Of a DNA stretch of 64,000 bases, positions 1 through 7,158 are shown piece after piece. Within the stretch, counting starts at the first letter, position 1, and each line of letters begins with the position of its first letter. The notes below the pieces were generated by a model. That model was not told the origin of the DNA and made no database searches. It worked only from the letters and a program-made list of their open reading frames with translations. The stretch comes from Dyella sp. S184 (GTDB taxonomy: Bacteria > Pseudomonadota > Gammaproteobacteria > Xanthomonadales > Rhodanobacteraceae): the NCBI RefSeq assembly GCF_009766065.1, contig NZ_LMUE01000002.1:479167-543166 (forward strand), given 5' to 3'. The position numbers and the translations under genes are program-made.

Positions 1-49
1 ATAGTTGTCATTTATACCCATATAATTTGTAGCCGTCAACTCCTCCTGC

Positions 50-319
50 ATGGATGCTTGCCCCATGAGCAAAGCATCCGTCCATGCCTCGCCGCGCCTC
101 GTGTTCGCGCGCAACCTTCGTCAGGCCAGACGTCTTAAAGATTTATCGCAGGAAGCGCTTGCGCTGCAGGCGGGCCTCAGCCGCACCTATGTTTCCGAAG
201 TCGAACGTGGAATGCGGAACATTTCCATCGACAACATGGGGCTGCTCGCCGACGCCTTGGGAGTCACTCTAGGTGACCTGCTGGATGCCAACATGCTCAA
301 GCGTCTTGCAACGAACTAG
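50..319 (+). CDS. Small XRE-family HTH regulator
   Basis: The 89-residue protein is almost entirely one Cro/C1-type helix-turn-helix domain (about residues 16-78). The recognition region reads SQEALALQAGLSRTYVSEVE and is followed by the usual 'LLADALGV' and 'LGDLLD' tail. Proteins this short act as dimeric operator-binding repressors or controller (C) proteins and often regulate neighbouring restriction or island genes. The start at 50 gives five extra residues; ATG at 65 (MSKAS) is equally possible and neither has a clear ribosome site. A TATAAT sits at 21-26, but its -35 would fall at the window edge. The neighbours are accessory genes on the opposite strand, so the target cannot be named. 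Confidence 0.85.
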   Translation: MDACPMSKASVHASPRLVFARNLRQARRLKDLSQEALALQAGLSRTYVSEVERGMRNISIDNMGLLADALGVTLGDLLDANMLKRLATN

Positions 320-421
320 AGCTTTTCAACGCTGGGTCGCCGGACTCTAAACAGGCCCGCTGCTCAAAGCGGGAGACGTCGGAAGAACTCGGCAAAAAAA
401 GCAACAGCACTGACAGCGGAT

Positions 422-1414
422 CTACTCCTTGCCAGCACGCACGTCTGAAAATTTCTGAATGACCTCGCGTGGAAATATTGGCGCATCCGCCAAGAAGGCC
501 TTCATCAGAAATTGATCAAAAGAAATGCACACATCGAAAAAATTCTTCTTGTCTGCCAACTCGTGTGCAGCCTTCAAGAAGTCATCCCAAACAATCAATC
601 GATCAAAGTTTTCTTGGAAATAGTCGGGATTGTTTCGAATGAGATTCGTGGACATGATGCTGAGCTTGGCAACGATCAGGTGCGCCTGCTTGTGGTTTTC
701 ACGGTGTTCTTCATCGGTGAGCCCTTGAACATATTTGCTCTCATCGTCCATATCTTCCGGTGTGACAGGTTCCGGCGGATAGAGCTGGGCAAGGTATCGC
801 ATCGCCACATTCTCAAGCTCCTTGCTTGAACCTATCCGTGCAAGCTCGACCGTTGCTAGTAGGGCCGTTCCGGTTGCAAATCGGATGAAGTTTGCAACTT
901 CATCCTCTGAAATTTCCTCGTCTGTCACCGCCCCATTAGATCGGCGGACAAGTAGCTGAAAGCTACAATGCGTGTAGCGATGGAGGCTCGCTTTTGAAAG
1001 TTCCCACGTTTCTGTAAGGAAGGCATCTTCCTCGGCATTTGGGCTCTTCCTCAGGTTCCTCAGCATCATCTCAACATTTGGGGTTATCCCCTGCTCTACA
1101 TATTTTTCAATCTGCTGCTCCGTGGCTCCTCGTTGAAGCCACAGGCCGATCATCAACGCTTCGAAACACGGTCTAAGCAAGGCCAAAGCTGACCCGAGTC
1201 GACCTGAATCCAGAAGCTCCAGAATGGCACCGTGATGCTCGTGCGCTAGATAAAAAGCCGTGATGGCCATATGGCCGGTGCTATCGGCTTCTGTCTCAAC
1301 TTCCAGGCTTGCATGCAAGCTGGCACAACGCGTTGCGAGACTCATCATCCCCAGCACTCGATGGCCTCGCAAATAATCAGGAAGCTCGGGCGGATTCTCT
1401 TGTGGCTGATCCAT
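422..1414 (-). CDS. DUF6988/DUF5677-like hypothetical protein
   Basis: A 330-residue soluble protein with no signal peptide or membrane segment. Residues about 55-100 form a helical block (AFYLAHEHHGAILELLDSGR, then SALALLRPCFEALMIGLW) that resembles the conserved core of DUF6988/DUF5677-type proteins, a helical family of unknown function found in accessory regions. A ribosome site (AAAGGAAAA) precedes the ATG. The charged C-terminal half has no motif I recognise. It lies between the XRE gene and an AlbA_2 protein, consistent with defence or island cargo, but no enzymatic role can be read from the sequence. The family assignment is from memory and tentative. Confidence 0.7.
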   Translation of the reverse strand: MDQPQENPPELPDYLRGHRVLGMMSLATRCASLHASLEVETEADSTGHMAITAFYLAHEHHGAILELLDSGRLGSALALLRPCFEALMIGLWLQRGATEQQIEKYVEQGITPNVEMMLRNLRKSPNAEEDAFLTETWELSKASLHRYTHCSFQLLVRRSNGAVTDEEISEDEVANFIRFATGTALLATVELARIGSSKELENVAMRYLAQLYPPEPVTPEDMDDESKYVQGLTDEEHRENHKQAHLIVAKLSIMSTNLIRNNPDYFQENFDRLIVWDDFLKAAHELADKKNFFDVCISFDQFLMKAFLADAPIFPREVIQKFSDVRAGKE

Positions 1415-1764
1415 AATTTTCCTTTGTCAGTGCAAGAGCCCAGGCAGCGTCTTCAGAGCCAACTTCCAATCGAGTTTGCCGATTGCATCCAGCAATTCCG
1501 TCGGATCCAGGGTCAGAGTGCAGATTTGGAAAGTCCAACCTGACCCCGTTTTTGACGAAACGCGATGCAGTGGCGTCATCCTGGGGTATGGCAATGTGGA
1601 TGAGCACGCGATCGACGAGGGGGTGAAGCGGTTGCGGGGGTGCCTGTGAGCCCTTGAAGTCAAGTCCACGGCTGGAACAGCCGTCCCAAGCGCCTTGTAG
1701 GAATTGTCCCTGACACCTTTTCTCGGTGCGTGGAGGCCTCGACGATTGACGGGATGGTGACCAC
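1415..1764. other. Gap holding a REP/MITE-like relic
   Basis: About 350 bases between two minus-strand genes with no convincing gene. A 133-codon open frame covers most of it, but its translation has the Arg/Pro/Thr-rich look of an out-of-frame shadow and it overlaps the end of the next gene. The only structured element is the GGTCAG/CTGACC inverted repeat at 1511-1553, listed separately. Confidence 0.5.
1511..1553. repeat. GGTCAGAGTGCA / CTGACCCCGTTTTT inverted repeat
   Basis: GGTCAGAGTGCA at 1511-1522 faces CTGACCCCGTTTTT at 1540-1553, so the outer bases pair (GGTCAG with CTGACC). A closely related pair is at 7095-7149. Ends of this form are common around REP-associated (RAYT) or IS200-like elements in xanthomonads. 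Here no transposase remains, so this looks like a non-autonomous relic. Confidence 0.45.
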
Positions 1765-2904
1765 CTAACGCTCCTCGCATTGGTTTAGACCGTAGGCTTG
1801 CCAAAGCATATTCAGTGCGTCGACCCAAGATTGTTGGACATCCTGTTCTTGTAGGACGTCCTCAACATATTGAGGCGGGACTACGAGTTCATGCTTTGGT
1901 GCAGAGGCGGCAACCATGGACACTCCGTTATCGTTGTACCAGAGGTCCGCAAGATGGATGCGAAAAAGGGCAACGGATACGAGCACAGGCCCGGCAAGTC
2001 CCTGACTCAAGAAAAAAGCAGGAGTGTCTGCCAAAGTTCTTTTGACGTGATTGGCCAAAACTCCACCATGAATAGTAGGAGCGCCTACTTGATTCCTAGG
2101 TTGGCAGCTACGTACTGATTCTATTGATCCGTCACGAAACAGTTGCAAATGTGCCTGTTCTCGCGCACCACTTGGGTATGCGACCAAACCCTCAAAATTT
2201 CTATGGGTGTTGAACGCGCCACTTAGGGGCAACAGATTTGTGATGCTTTTGACGCTTCCGGATAGATCGATCGGCGGTCTTTGTTGAAAGTAGCTGACAA
2301 GCGGAACAACGTGAATGACCACCACTGGACCAGCACAGACGGGCATGGTATTGCGCCCCTCTCGTATTTCATTTAATCGCTGTTCCACCCACTCACGGGC
2401 TCGGGTCAGCGCTGACGAATTTCGGTCAAACGCTGCTCGCAATTCTTGATGCGTATAGTCCAGCACTAGGTTCCCTCGTCTTAGCACGAAGCGTTTATGA
2501 CCAGTCTGACCACACCAATGCGGGCCTCCGTAACTGGCAAATATTTTTAAAGCGAGAACATAACCTTCAGCATATTGAAGGGTTGAAAATTGCAGGCCTT
2601 GTATCCGCGGCTCAACCAGTGAATCGGCCAAACTCCTGAGCCGGAGCTCTACATCGTTTGGTGATTCCGAGAAATTACTTAGCGGAGCGAGCCGCGGTCG
2701 TCCATCATCTTCCTCTGCAACGCCGAACAAAATAACGCCGCCTGTAGAATTGGCAAACGCCGAAATATCTTTTATGAATTCTTTGGTTCCTTTGTCGGAT
2801 CTGTCAGGTAATGTTTCTTTGAATTCCAGTTCCTGACCTTCCCGTATAGCGTTGCCGATGATGGCGTTGACCCAATCATTGTCCACTACGTTCTGCGTCG
2901 ACAT
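1765..2904 (-). CDS. Schlafen/AlbA_2-domain protein
   Basis: A 379-residue protein. The N-terminal 150 residues are a clear AlbA_2 (Schlafen AAA_4, COG2865-type) domain: the opening EGQELEFKETLPDRSDKGTKEFIKDISAFANSTGGVILFGV pattern is present at residues 17-57, split by its conserved E-F-K-E and N-[ST]-x-G-G-x-[IL]-x-[FI]-G-V motifs. The rest (about 160-379) has no recognisable domain. AlbA_2 proteins are putative nucleic-acid-binding or RNase-like factors often found in genomic islands and recently tied to anti-phage and tRNA-cleaving activities. The ATG at 2904 has GGGGAA upstream. Codon use is AT-richer than the backbone genes. Role in this island is inferred only. Confidence 0.8.
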   Translation of the reverse strand: MSTQNVVDNDWVNAIIGNAIREGQELEFKETLPDRSDKGTKEFIKDISAFANSTGGVILFGVAEEDDGRPRLAPLSNFSESPNDVELRLRSLADSLVEPRIQGLQFSTLQYAEGYVLALKIFASYGGPHWCGQTGHKRFVLRRGNLVLDYTHQELRAAFDRNSSALTRAREWVEQRLNEIREGRNTMPVCAGPVVVIHVVPLVSYFQQRPPIDLSGSVKSITNLLPLSGAFNTHRNFEGLVAYPSGAREQAHLQLFRDGSIESVRSCQPRNQVGAPTIHGGVLANHVKRTLADTPAFFLSQGLAGPVLVSVALFRIHLADLWYNDNGVSMVAASAPKHELVVPPQYVEDVLQEQDVQQSWVDALNMLWQAYGLNQCEER

Positions 2905-2944
2905 TCGCTTCCCCAGTACTCAAAGTCCACCAGCATTGTGCCTT

Positions 2945-2971
2945 TAGGCGCGCGCAGTATGCGCGCGCCTA
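2945..2971. repeat. Perfect 11-bp hairpin
   Basis: TAGGCGCGCGC at 2945-2955, a five-base loop AGTAT, then GCGCGCGCCTA at 2961-2971. The right arm includes the stop codon of the minus-strand ORF ending at 2969. No U-tract follows on either strand, so it is not a classical intrinsic terminator. It may separate that ORF from the AlbA_2 gene or be a processed hairpin. Confidence 0.6.
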
Positions 2972-3370
2972 ATATTCTTCATCGACTGCTAGTGCATGCA
3001 GGACGAGCGCTACGAGTAGACAAAAACCGTTTCTCCGCACTGCCAACTTCTTACCCTCGCGGCCCTGCATGCTTGCTCCAGAAACTTGGAGAATGCGCAC
3101 GGTTGCTTCGGTCAATTCGCGGCCGTCCGGCCCGAGTTGGAGAGACATGTCCGCTCCCTGTTCACCGAGCCAATGAATGATGGTGCCGCGCTCTAACTCG
3201 GCGTGAATCGTATCGAACGTAGCGGTCTTGCCTTGGTCCGCAAGTGAGTTACCCCACAATGCGACCCAACCAAGTTGCCCTTTGATGTCTTCCCGAATCA
3301 TGACCCACTCCCGCCCCGAATGAGGGTCGAGCATAACCGCGCTTGTGCGACCTAAACGGATCAAAGTCAC
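2969..3370 (-). CDS. Hypothetical small protein (doubtful start)
   Basis: A possible 133-residue product beginning with GTG at 3370; an ATG at 3334 gives about 121 residues and may be the true start. The translation has reasonable amino-acid balance (for example REWVMIREDIKGQLGWVALW around residues 20-40), so it looks coding, but I recognise no family. The C-terminus has a short hydrophobic stretch (about residues 113-127, FCLLVALVLHALAV) that could be a tail anchor. The left end runs into a perfect hairpin. It lies just inside the repeat that ends element A, so it may be a truncated gene. Confidence 0.4.
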   Translation of the reverse strand: MTLIRLGRTSAVMLDPHSGREWVMIREDIKGQLGWVALWGNSLADQGKTATFDTIHAELERGTIIHWLGEQGADMSLQLGPDGRELTEATVRILQVSGASMQGREGKKLAVRRNGFCLLVALVLHALAVDEEY

Positions 3371-3373
3371 TTA

Positions 3374-3585
3374 TTTCATGGACGCGGCATCGTGACGAGT
3401 GGGATTGCTCGGCTCATCCTGAGCCTCACCCCTCCGCGCTGCGCGCTACGAGGTCAGTCTGCGGTTGTCCGAATTCGTTCCAGACGAATTCGGACAAACC
3501 GTGGGTTCTCGTTCCCGTCGTCACCGCCAGAAACGCAAAACGCCCCGTGTGGGGCGTTTTGCGTTTCTGGCGGAGAGTGTGGGAT
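3374..3585. repeat. Element-end direct repeat, copy 1
   Basis: A 212-base segment aligning without large gaps to 9172-9384. It contains, in order, a GGCTCA/TGAGCC mini-hairpin, a GC-rich block, a 14-bp inverted repeat (3465-3478 with 3484-3497), a tRNA-type terminator hairpin, and finally 3568-3585, which matches 17 of 18 bases of the tRNA-Ser 3' end including CCA. The second copy contains the intact tRNA. This is read as a conserved element terminus plus attachment core, left behind when the next element inserted. Confidence 0.75.
3524..3573. terminator. Perfect 23-bp terminator hairpin (relic tRNA terminator)
   Basis: Arms 3524-3546 and 3551-3573 are exactly complementary around a four-base GTGT loop, with internal AAAA/TTTT blocks like the terminator beyond the tRNA-Ser gene at 9326-9366. 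Read on the minus strand it directly follows the 18-base tRNA 3'-end remnant, so it is most likely the old tRNA terminator carried in copy 1. Confidence 0.7.
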
Positions 3586-3752
3586 CAGATCAAACCCCTC
3601 TCCTTCCAAGCCTTACCACTGCACAAACCGCTAGGTTGTTGATACCGAAGTGTGGTGCGATCTTGGTGGCGTTGATTGCGTCCGTCAACAAGTACCTTCA
3701 GCTTCGTGCCTCGAAGGCTACGCACCATCAATGGGCAATAAGACACTGAGAA

Positions 3753-5474
3753 TTAAGTTGTCTTTTCACCCTGCCCCCTGATAGCGCCTCTAACCTCATC
3801 TAAGGAAAGCCAGCGCTTTTTAGAATGAACAATTCGATGACAGTTCGAGCATAAAAGAGCCAAGTCTTCGACCTTGGTCGTCTCACCTTCCACCAAAGTA
3901 TGCACCGGCTTCGTGTGATGTACATCGATGATTCCGGTACCAGCGATTCCATATGCACGCTCGAAATCAAAGCCACAAGCCTCGCAAAAAAGTCGCTTAT
4001 GGGTCTTCAAGGCTTGTCTCTTTGCAGCTTCAGTCAATTTCTTACTTCGCTCCCTCCTCCGATGAAGTCTTGTGAGGATTCTTCCTTCGGGTGCTTCCTG
4101 AACATCCATTTCATCGGCGAAGTCCAAGTCCGGAGGTGTATCACTCCGTATGGAAGCCTTTATGGCACTCGCGACCGACGACAAACGTTCCCGATCATTC
4201 GCAAACTCGTCCCAAACTTCTAGTTCAAGTTTGCCTCCTCGCTGTAGCCCAACTTTCCCAGCATCAATGAACTGAGGGTCAAAACGTCTGAAGTTCATCA
4301 ACTTCATATAGACGCCGTTGGCGTTGCGATACGCCCCATCATTGGAAAGTCCAAGCAGCCGCCCGAGGTCGCCTAAAAGCACTGAGAGATCAACAATTTC
4401 ATCGCTTTGCTTCCCGGGTGGGTTACCGCCGTGCTGCACATATAGGTCAAGCGCCAAAATCAGCTCGTCACGTACCCAAGTTGGGTTTCGTCTTGAGGCA
4501 TCGTCGACAAGTTCTTCGACATCTGGCACATCGGGGGACTTTTGAAGACCCATTGCCCAAATTCTGACTGCATCCTCCTCTTCTGTAAGAGCGGCTTTCC
4601 AAACGATATGCGCCATTGATGGCACCCGTTCAGTTTCTTTCTCGATGAGCGCAAAATCATCTTCAGTCCAACCATGAGACCGCGCTGCTGCCTGCATGTT
4701 GGGGATGGGGAATGCCCATGTCCTATCTTGCTTCGACCAGGCCCGAGAGAACGGAGCGTCCGAAGCACATCCAAGCGGAGGAAGTCCGACGCGAAAACAT
4801 GCGTAGTCAATCCGCGATTGAAGATTCCCGTAGACCTGACCAAAGCGCTGCAAGTCGCCGAAGCCAATCGCCTCAGCGGCGTCCGCGTTTGTGAAATTCG
4901 ATAAAACGCCACCAGAAGTTTCTGCTCGAGTTCTAAACCAATCGAGCAAGGCCCGTGTCCTTTCTTGCGTGTTGCTGTGGGTTGCGGCAGGCGGCTCCGT
5001 CGTTGGATTTGGCTCACCGAGAGTGCGACGTGAAAACCAGAGCGCTCGTGCGGAAAACTCCTCAGGGTGGTCGAGTACGATCCTTTCGTAGGAAAGTTCT
5101 TCCAGATCGGCATCAATCAAAGTCTTGAAACCCTGGGTTGGCTTGCGCTGAGAGACGGAAGTCTCAGCGGCGTCGATCAGGCCCCTGTTACGCAACTGCG
5201 TGAACGTACGTCCAGGATATTTCTCCTGCTTTTGCATGAGACCCACGTATTCGGCAACCGCCTTAACGATCTTCGACTCGGCAGGGGAAAGCTCGGAAAG
5301 AACGAGTCCAGTTTTTTCAGTGATGAGAGCCATGCCAAGTTCGGTAGCACGGTCTCGAATCGCAGTTTGGATCTCATCGTTAAACGCTCCTCTAGACCTA
5401 ACATTCTTCTCGAAGGTCCGCAGAGCTTTCCAGTCATTCAGATTCCGAATTGTTCGAGCAATCTTCTCGTCCAT
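3753..5474 (-). CDS. McrA/ScoMcrA-like HNH endonuclease
   Basis: A 573-residue protein. Residues about 494-560 are a zinc-bound HNH (ββα-metal) nuclease: CEAC near 497, DVHH near 518, then LLCSNCHRIVH near 540-550, so both CxxC pairs and the catalytic His are present. Upstream, residues about 325-430 contain NPTWVRDELILALDLY and YRNANGVYMKLMNFRRFDP, which resemble the DNA sulfur-binding domain of ScoMcrA-type type IV restriction enzymes; this assignment is from memory and less certain. The N-terminal 150 residues resemble the head region of the same proteins. Predicted role: cleaving modified (possibly phosphorothioate) DNA. It lies 73 bases downstream of the Ntn-hydrolase gene on the same strand, so the two are probably co-transcribed. 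Confidence 0.85.
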   Translation of the reverse strand: MDEKIARTIRNLNDWKALRTFEKNVRSRGAFNDEIQTAIRDRATELGMALITEKTGLVLSELSPAESKIVKAVAEYVGLMQKQEKYPGRTFTQLRNRGLIDAAETSVSQRKPTQGFKTLIDADLEELSYERIVLDHPEEFSARALWFSRRTLGEPNPTTEPPAATHSNTQERTRALLDWFRTRAETSGGVLSNFTNADAAEAIGFGDLQRFGQVYGNLQSRIDYACFRVGLPPLGCASDAPFSRAWSKQDRTWAFPIPNMQAAARSHGWTEDDFALIEKETERVPSMAHIVWKAALTEEEDAVRIWAMGLQKSPDVPDVEELVDDASRRNPTWVRDELILALDLYVQHGGNPPGKQSDEIVDLSVLLGDLGRLLGLSNDGAYRNANGVYMKLMNFRRFDPQFIDAGKVGLQRGGKLELEVWDEFANDRERLSSVASAIKASIRSDTPPDLDFADEMDVQEAPEGRILTRLHRRRERSKKLTEAAKRQALKTHKRLFCEACGFDFERAYGIAGTGIIDVHHTKPVHTLVEGETTKVEDLALLCSNCHRIVHSKKRWLSLDEVRGAIRGQGEKTT

Positions 5475-5547
5475 GCTTGTCTACCTTTCTAAAAATAACC
5501 TCCGCTTGGCCAAAGGAAATACCGACAGGGCTAAGCTATCTAGCTTG

Positions 5548-6327
5548 TCAGATCTTCTTAAGGCCATGTGGTCTTGCGTGCGGCTGGGCGCCTATCATGC
5601 GCTTCGTTGACCGATGGTCACAGCGCTCAAATAGATCATTGCGCCACTCAATCGAATCCAAGTCTGTTTCTGGCGCCGGAACCATTCCACCTAAGGAAAG
5701 TTCGCCATCCCAGATGATCCCAAATTCTTGGGCCGGCTTCGTTCGAAATATTCCCGCGAGTTGAGGCGGACCTCCGGTTCGGGGGTCGCGACCACTTCGC
5801 AATGCATCACAAAAACCTGAAAACACGCTTCGACTCGTTCGTCCCGATACTCCATGGCTCATCCAACGCCTTACTTCACTGGTTGCGTAGTGCCCACCGG
5901 ATCCATAAGCACAAACGACGTCTGATATTTCAGTCGAAACTGCATGTTCAAGTTGGTTCCACACACCCGCTCTGCACTCGTGCGCTGTAACAATAAAAGA
6001 TGAAGCCATCCCGCTTCCTAACCGTCGCGCAAAGATGACCGCAGTGTTCTCAAGAACACTGAGCTGATATTCAGACGACAGTGCAGTAAGACGATGATGC
6101 AGTAAGGCATCGGTAACCGGACCATCCAGCAAGCCTAAGAGTAAATTTTGCGAGAGCGTGACGTCACCCGCAAACGCAAGTACTTCGGCGTTACCGACCC
6201 GAACTGCAAGCTTTCTACCGTTGTTCCATGTCCTGTTGGTTCCCCAGGAAAACCTGCTGTCAGCTGCGATATACAGCGATGACGTTCCCCTCGAATCTAC
6301 ACCGCACCAGCAAACTAAAGTCGTCAC
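5548..6327 (-). CDS. Proteasome-type Ntn hydrolase, stand-alone
   Basis: A 259-residue protein starting with GTG, giving (M)TTLVCWCGVDSR. After Met removal the N-terminal Thr would be the nucleophile, as in HslV (TTIVSVRR). Asp23, Arg25 (AADSR) and Lys39 (GRK) stand at the Asp17/Arg19/Lys33 spacing of proteasome beta subunits, and LAFAGD near residue 50 matches the HslV/beta 'FAGG' turn. These are direct sequence observations; the Ntn fold is inference. No ATPase partner (HslU, Mpa, Clp) is in the window. It is longer than HslV by about 80 C-terminal residues lacking a known motif. The HNH gene follows 73 bases downstream. Likely a peptidase or amidase acting with that nuclease; substrate unknown. 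Confidence 0.75.
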   Translation of the reverse strand: MTTLVCWCGVDSRGTSSLYIAADSRFSWGTNRTWNNGRKLAVRVGNAEVLAFAGDVTLSQNLLLGLLDGPVTDALLHHRLTALSSEYQLSVLENTAVIFARRLGSGMASSFIVTAHECRAGVWNQLEHAVSTEISDVVCAYGSGGHYATSEVRRWMSHGVSGRTSRSVFSGFCDALRSGRDPRTGGPPQLAGIFRTKPAQEFGIIWDGELSLGGMVPAPETDLDSIEWRNDLFERCDHRSTKRMIGAQPHARPHGLKKI

Positions 6328-6429
6328 CTTCTTATTCCACCCTTATCTTGGATACACTAGATGGGCGACTCCCCGGCCCTCCACCATTATTGATGTCGAC
6401 TTTCTATGGGGGGCAGCTCGAGGAGCAAC

Positions 6430-6459
6430 CTACCGGCACATCACCCGATGTGCCGGTAG
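6430..6459. promoter_or_regulatory. 13-bp inverted repeat between divergent genes
   Basis: CTACCGGCACATC at 6430-6442 and GATGTGCCGGTAG at 6447-6459 are exact complements around ACCC. The repeat lies in the 219-base gap between the Ntn-hydrolase start (6327, minus) and the H-NS start (6547, plus). It could be an operator shared by both promoters or a stable RNA hairpin. No U-tract follows, which argues against a terminator. Confidence 0.5.
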
Positions 6460-6546
6460 GGAGGCGGGGTTACTACTGAACTCTACATCCACATGTCTGC
6501 GAATGTGGGAACGAGAATTTTTCGCCTCAACTTTGGAAAATCATTT

Positions 6547-6963
6547 ATGGCAATCGATCTGAAAGCATTGTCGCCGAAAGAGCTCCAGGCTCTCATCGCC
6601 AATGCCAACGCCCAGATGAAAGAAGCGCATGGCTACATGATTCAGGATGTTCGAAAGAAGATCGACGCTTTGCTAAAACTCAGTGGCCTAACTTTGGGTG
6701 ACGTCTACCCCACTCGTGGCGGCGGGAAAAAGGCTGCTGGCAAGAAAGGAAGCACGGGCTCAGTTGCACCGAAATACCGTGATCCGTCTGACCCATCTCA
6801 GACTTGGTCCGGCCGTGGCCGTCAACCTTTCTGGTTTGCCGCCGCACTCAAGAAGCGTGGCGTGACGGCAGAGACCTTGCTGATTGGTGGTGCAACGAAG
6901 GCTACATCAACCAAAAAGGCGCCAGTAAAGAAAGCCAAGAAGCCGGCCAAGCCAAAAGTTTGA
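6547..6963 (+). CDS. H-NS family nucleoid protein
   Basis: A 138-residue protein starting at the ATG preceded by GGAAA (6532-6536); an in-frame upstream start would add 18 unlikely residues. The N-terminal half (MAIDLKALSPKELQALIANA) is the helical oligomerisation region. After a Gly/Lys-rich linker comes the family DNA-binding motif YRDPSDPSQTWSGRGRQPFW near residues 76-95, with the AT-hook-like SGRGR core. The C-terminus is a Lys/Ala/Pro tail. H-NS proteins bind AT-rich DNA and silence acquired genes. An island-borne copy can self-silence cargo or interfere with host H-NS. It is divergent from the Ntn-hydrolase gene and followed by a good terminator. Confidence 0.95.
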   Translation: MAIDLKALSPKELQALIANANAQMKEAHGYMIQDVRKKIDALLKLSGLTLGDVYPTRGGGKKAAGKKGSTGSVAPKYRDPSDPSQTWSGRGRQPFWFAAALKKRGVTAETLLIGGATKATSTKKAPVKKAKKPAKPKV

Positions 6964-6986
6964 CCGTCAAGGTCATCGAGAACACC

Positions 6987-7014
6987 AGAGGCGCCGAATG
7001 GCGCCTCTGTTTTA
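6987..7014 (+). terminator. Intrinsic terminator after H-NS gene
   Basis: AGAGGCGCC (6987-6995), loop GAAT, GGCGCCTCT (7000-7008), followed by GTTTTAT. Nine perfect base pairs and a short T run, 24 bases after the H-NS stop codon. Confidence 0.85.
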
Positions 7015-7094
7015 TCTGACAACCGGCCCACTACGTGGTCACGCCAAGACGCAATCAGATCTAAAAAGCACGAACTTTCCACTGCTACAAAACC

Positions 7095-7149
7095 GGGGTC
7101 AGAGTCGGCTTTCCAAGGCGGCGACATCAAAGAAGGGCACTCTGACCCC
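7095..7149. repeat. GGGGTCAGAGT inverted repeat (MITE-like)
   Basis: GGGGTCAGAGT at 7095-7105 and its exact complement ACTCTGACCCC at 7139-7149 enclose 33 bases; TGTTTTAG follows. The same sequence family appears at 1511-1553 and, as one half, at 9159-9167. This matches ends seen around REP/IS200-like elements and looks like a short non-autonomous element placed 9 bases from the stop of the next minus-strand gene. Confidence 0.55.
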
Positions 7150-7158
7150 TGTTTTAGT

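Larger units (their letters stand above)
1..3585. mobile_element. Accessory element A (left part outside window)
   Basis: This stretch carries an XRE regulator, two minus-strand genes typical of accessory DNA and a small unknown ORF, all visibly less GC-rich than the DNA after 9.7 kb. Its right end (3374-3585) is near-identical in layout to the end of the next element, and it finishes with an 18-base copy of the tRNA-Ser 3' end. That is the expected mark of an element once integrated at the tRNA and later pushed outward by a second insertion. The left end and any integrase lie outside the window, so the element call is inference from the end repeat and composition. Confidence 0.5.

Noticed and set aside
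5..26. TTGTCA (5-10) and TATAAT (21-26) as a full promoter for the XRE gene
   Set aside because: Spacing is only 10 bases; the true -35 would lie at or before base 1. The -10 is mentioned but not called.
1427..1828. A 133-codon minus-strand gene between two island genes
   Set aside because: Overlaps the AlbA_2 gene end and its translation is unlike a protein; likely noncoding.
2945..2971. Intrinsic terminator
   Set aside because: The stem is perfect, but no T-run follows on either strand; listed as a repeat instead.
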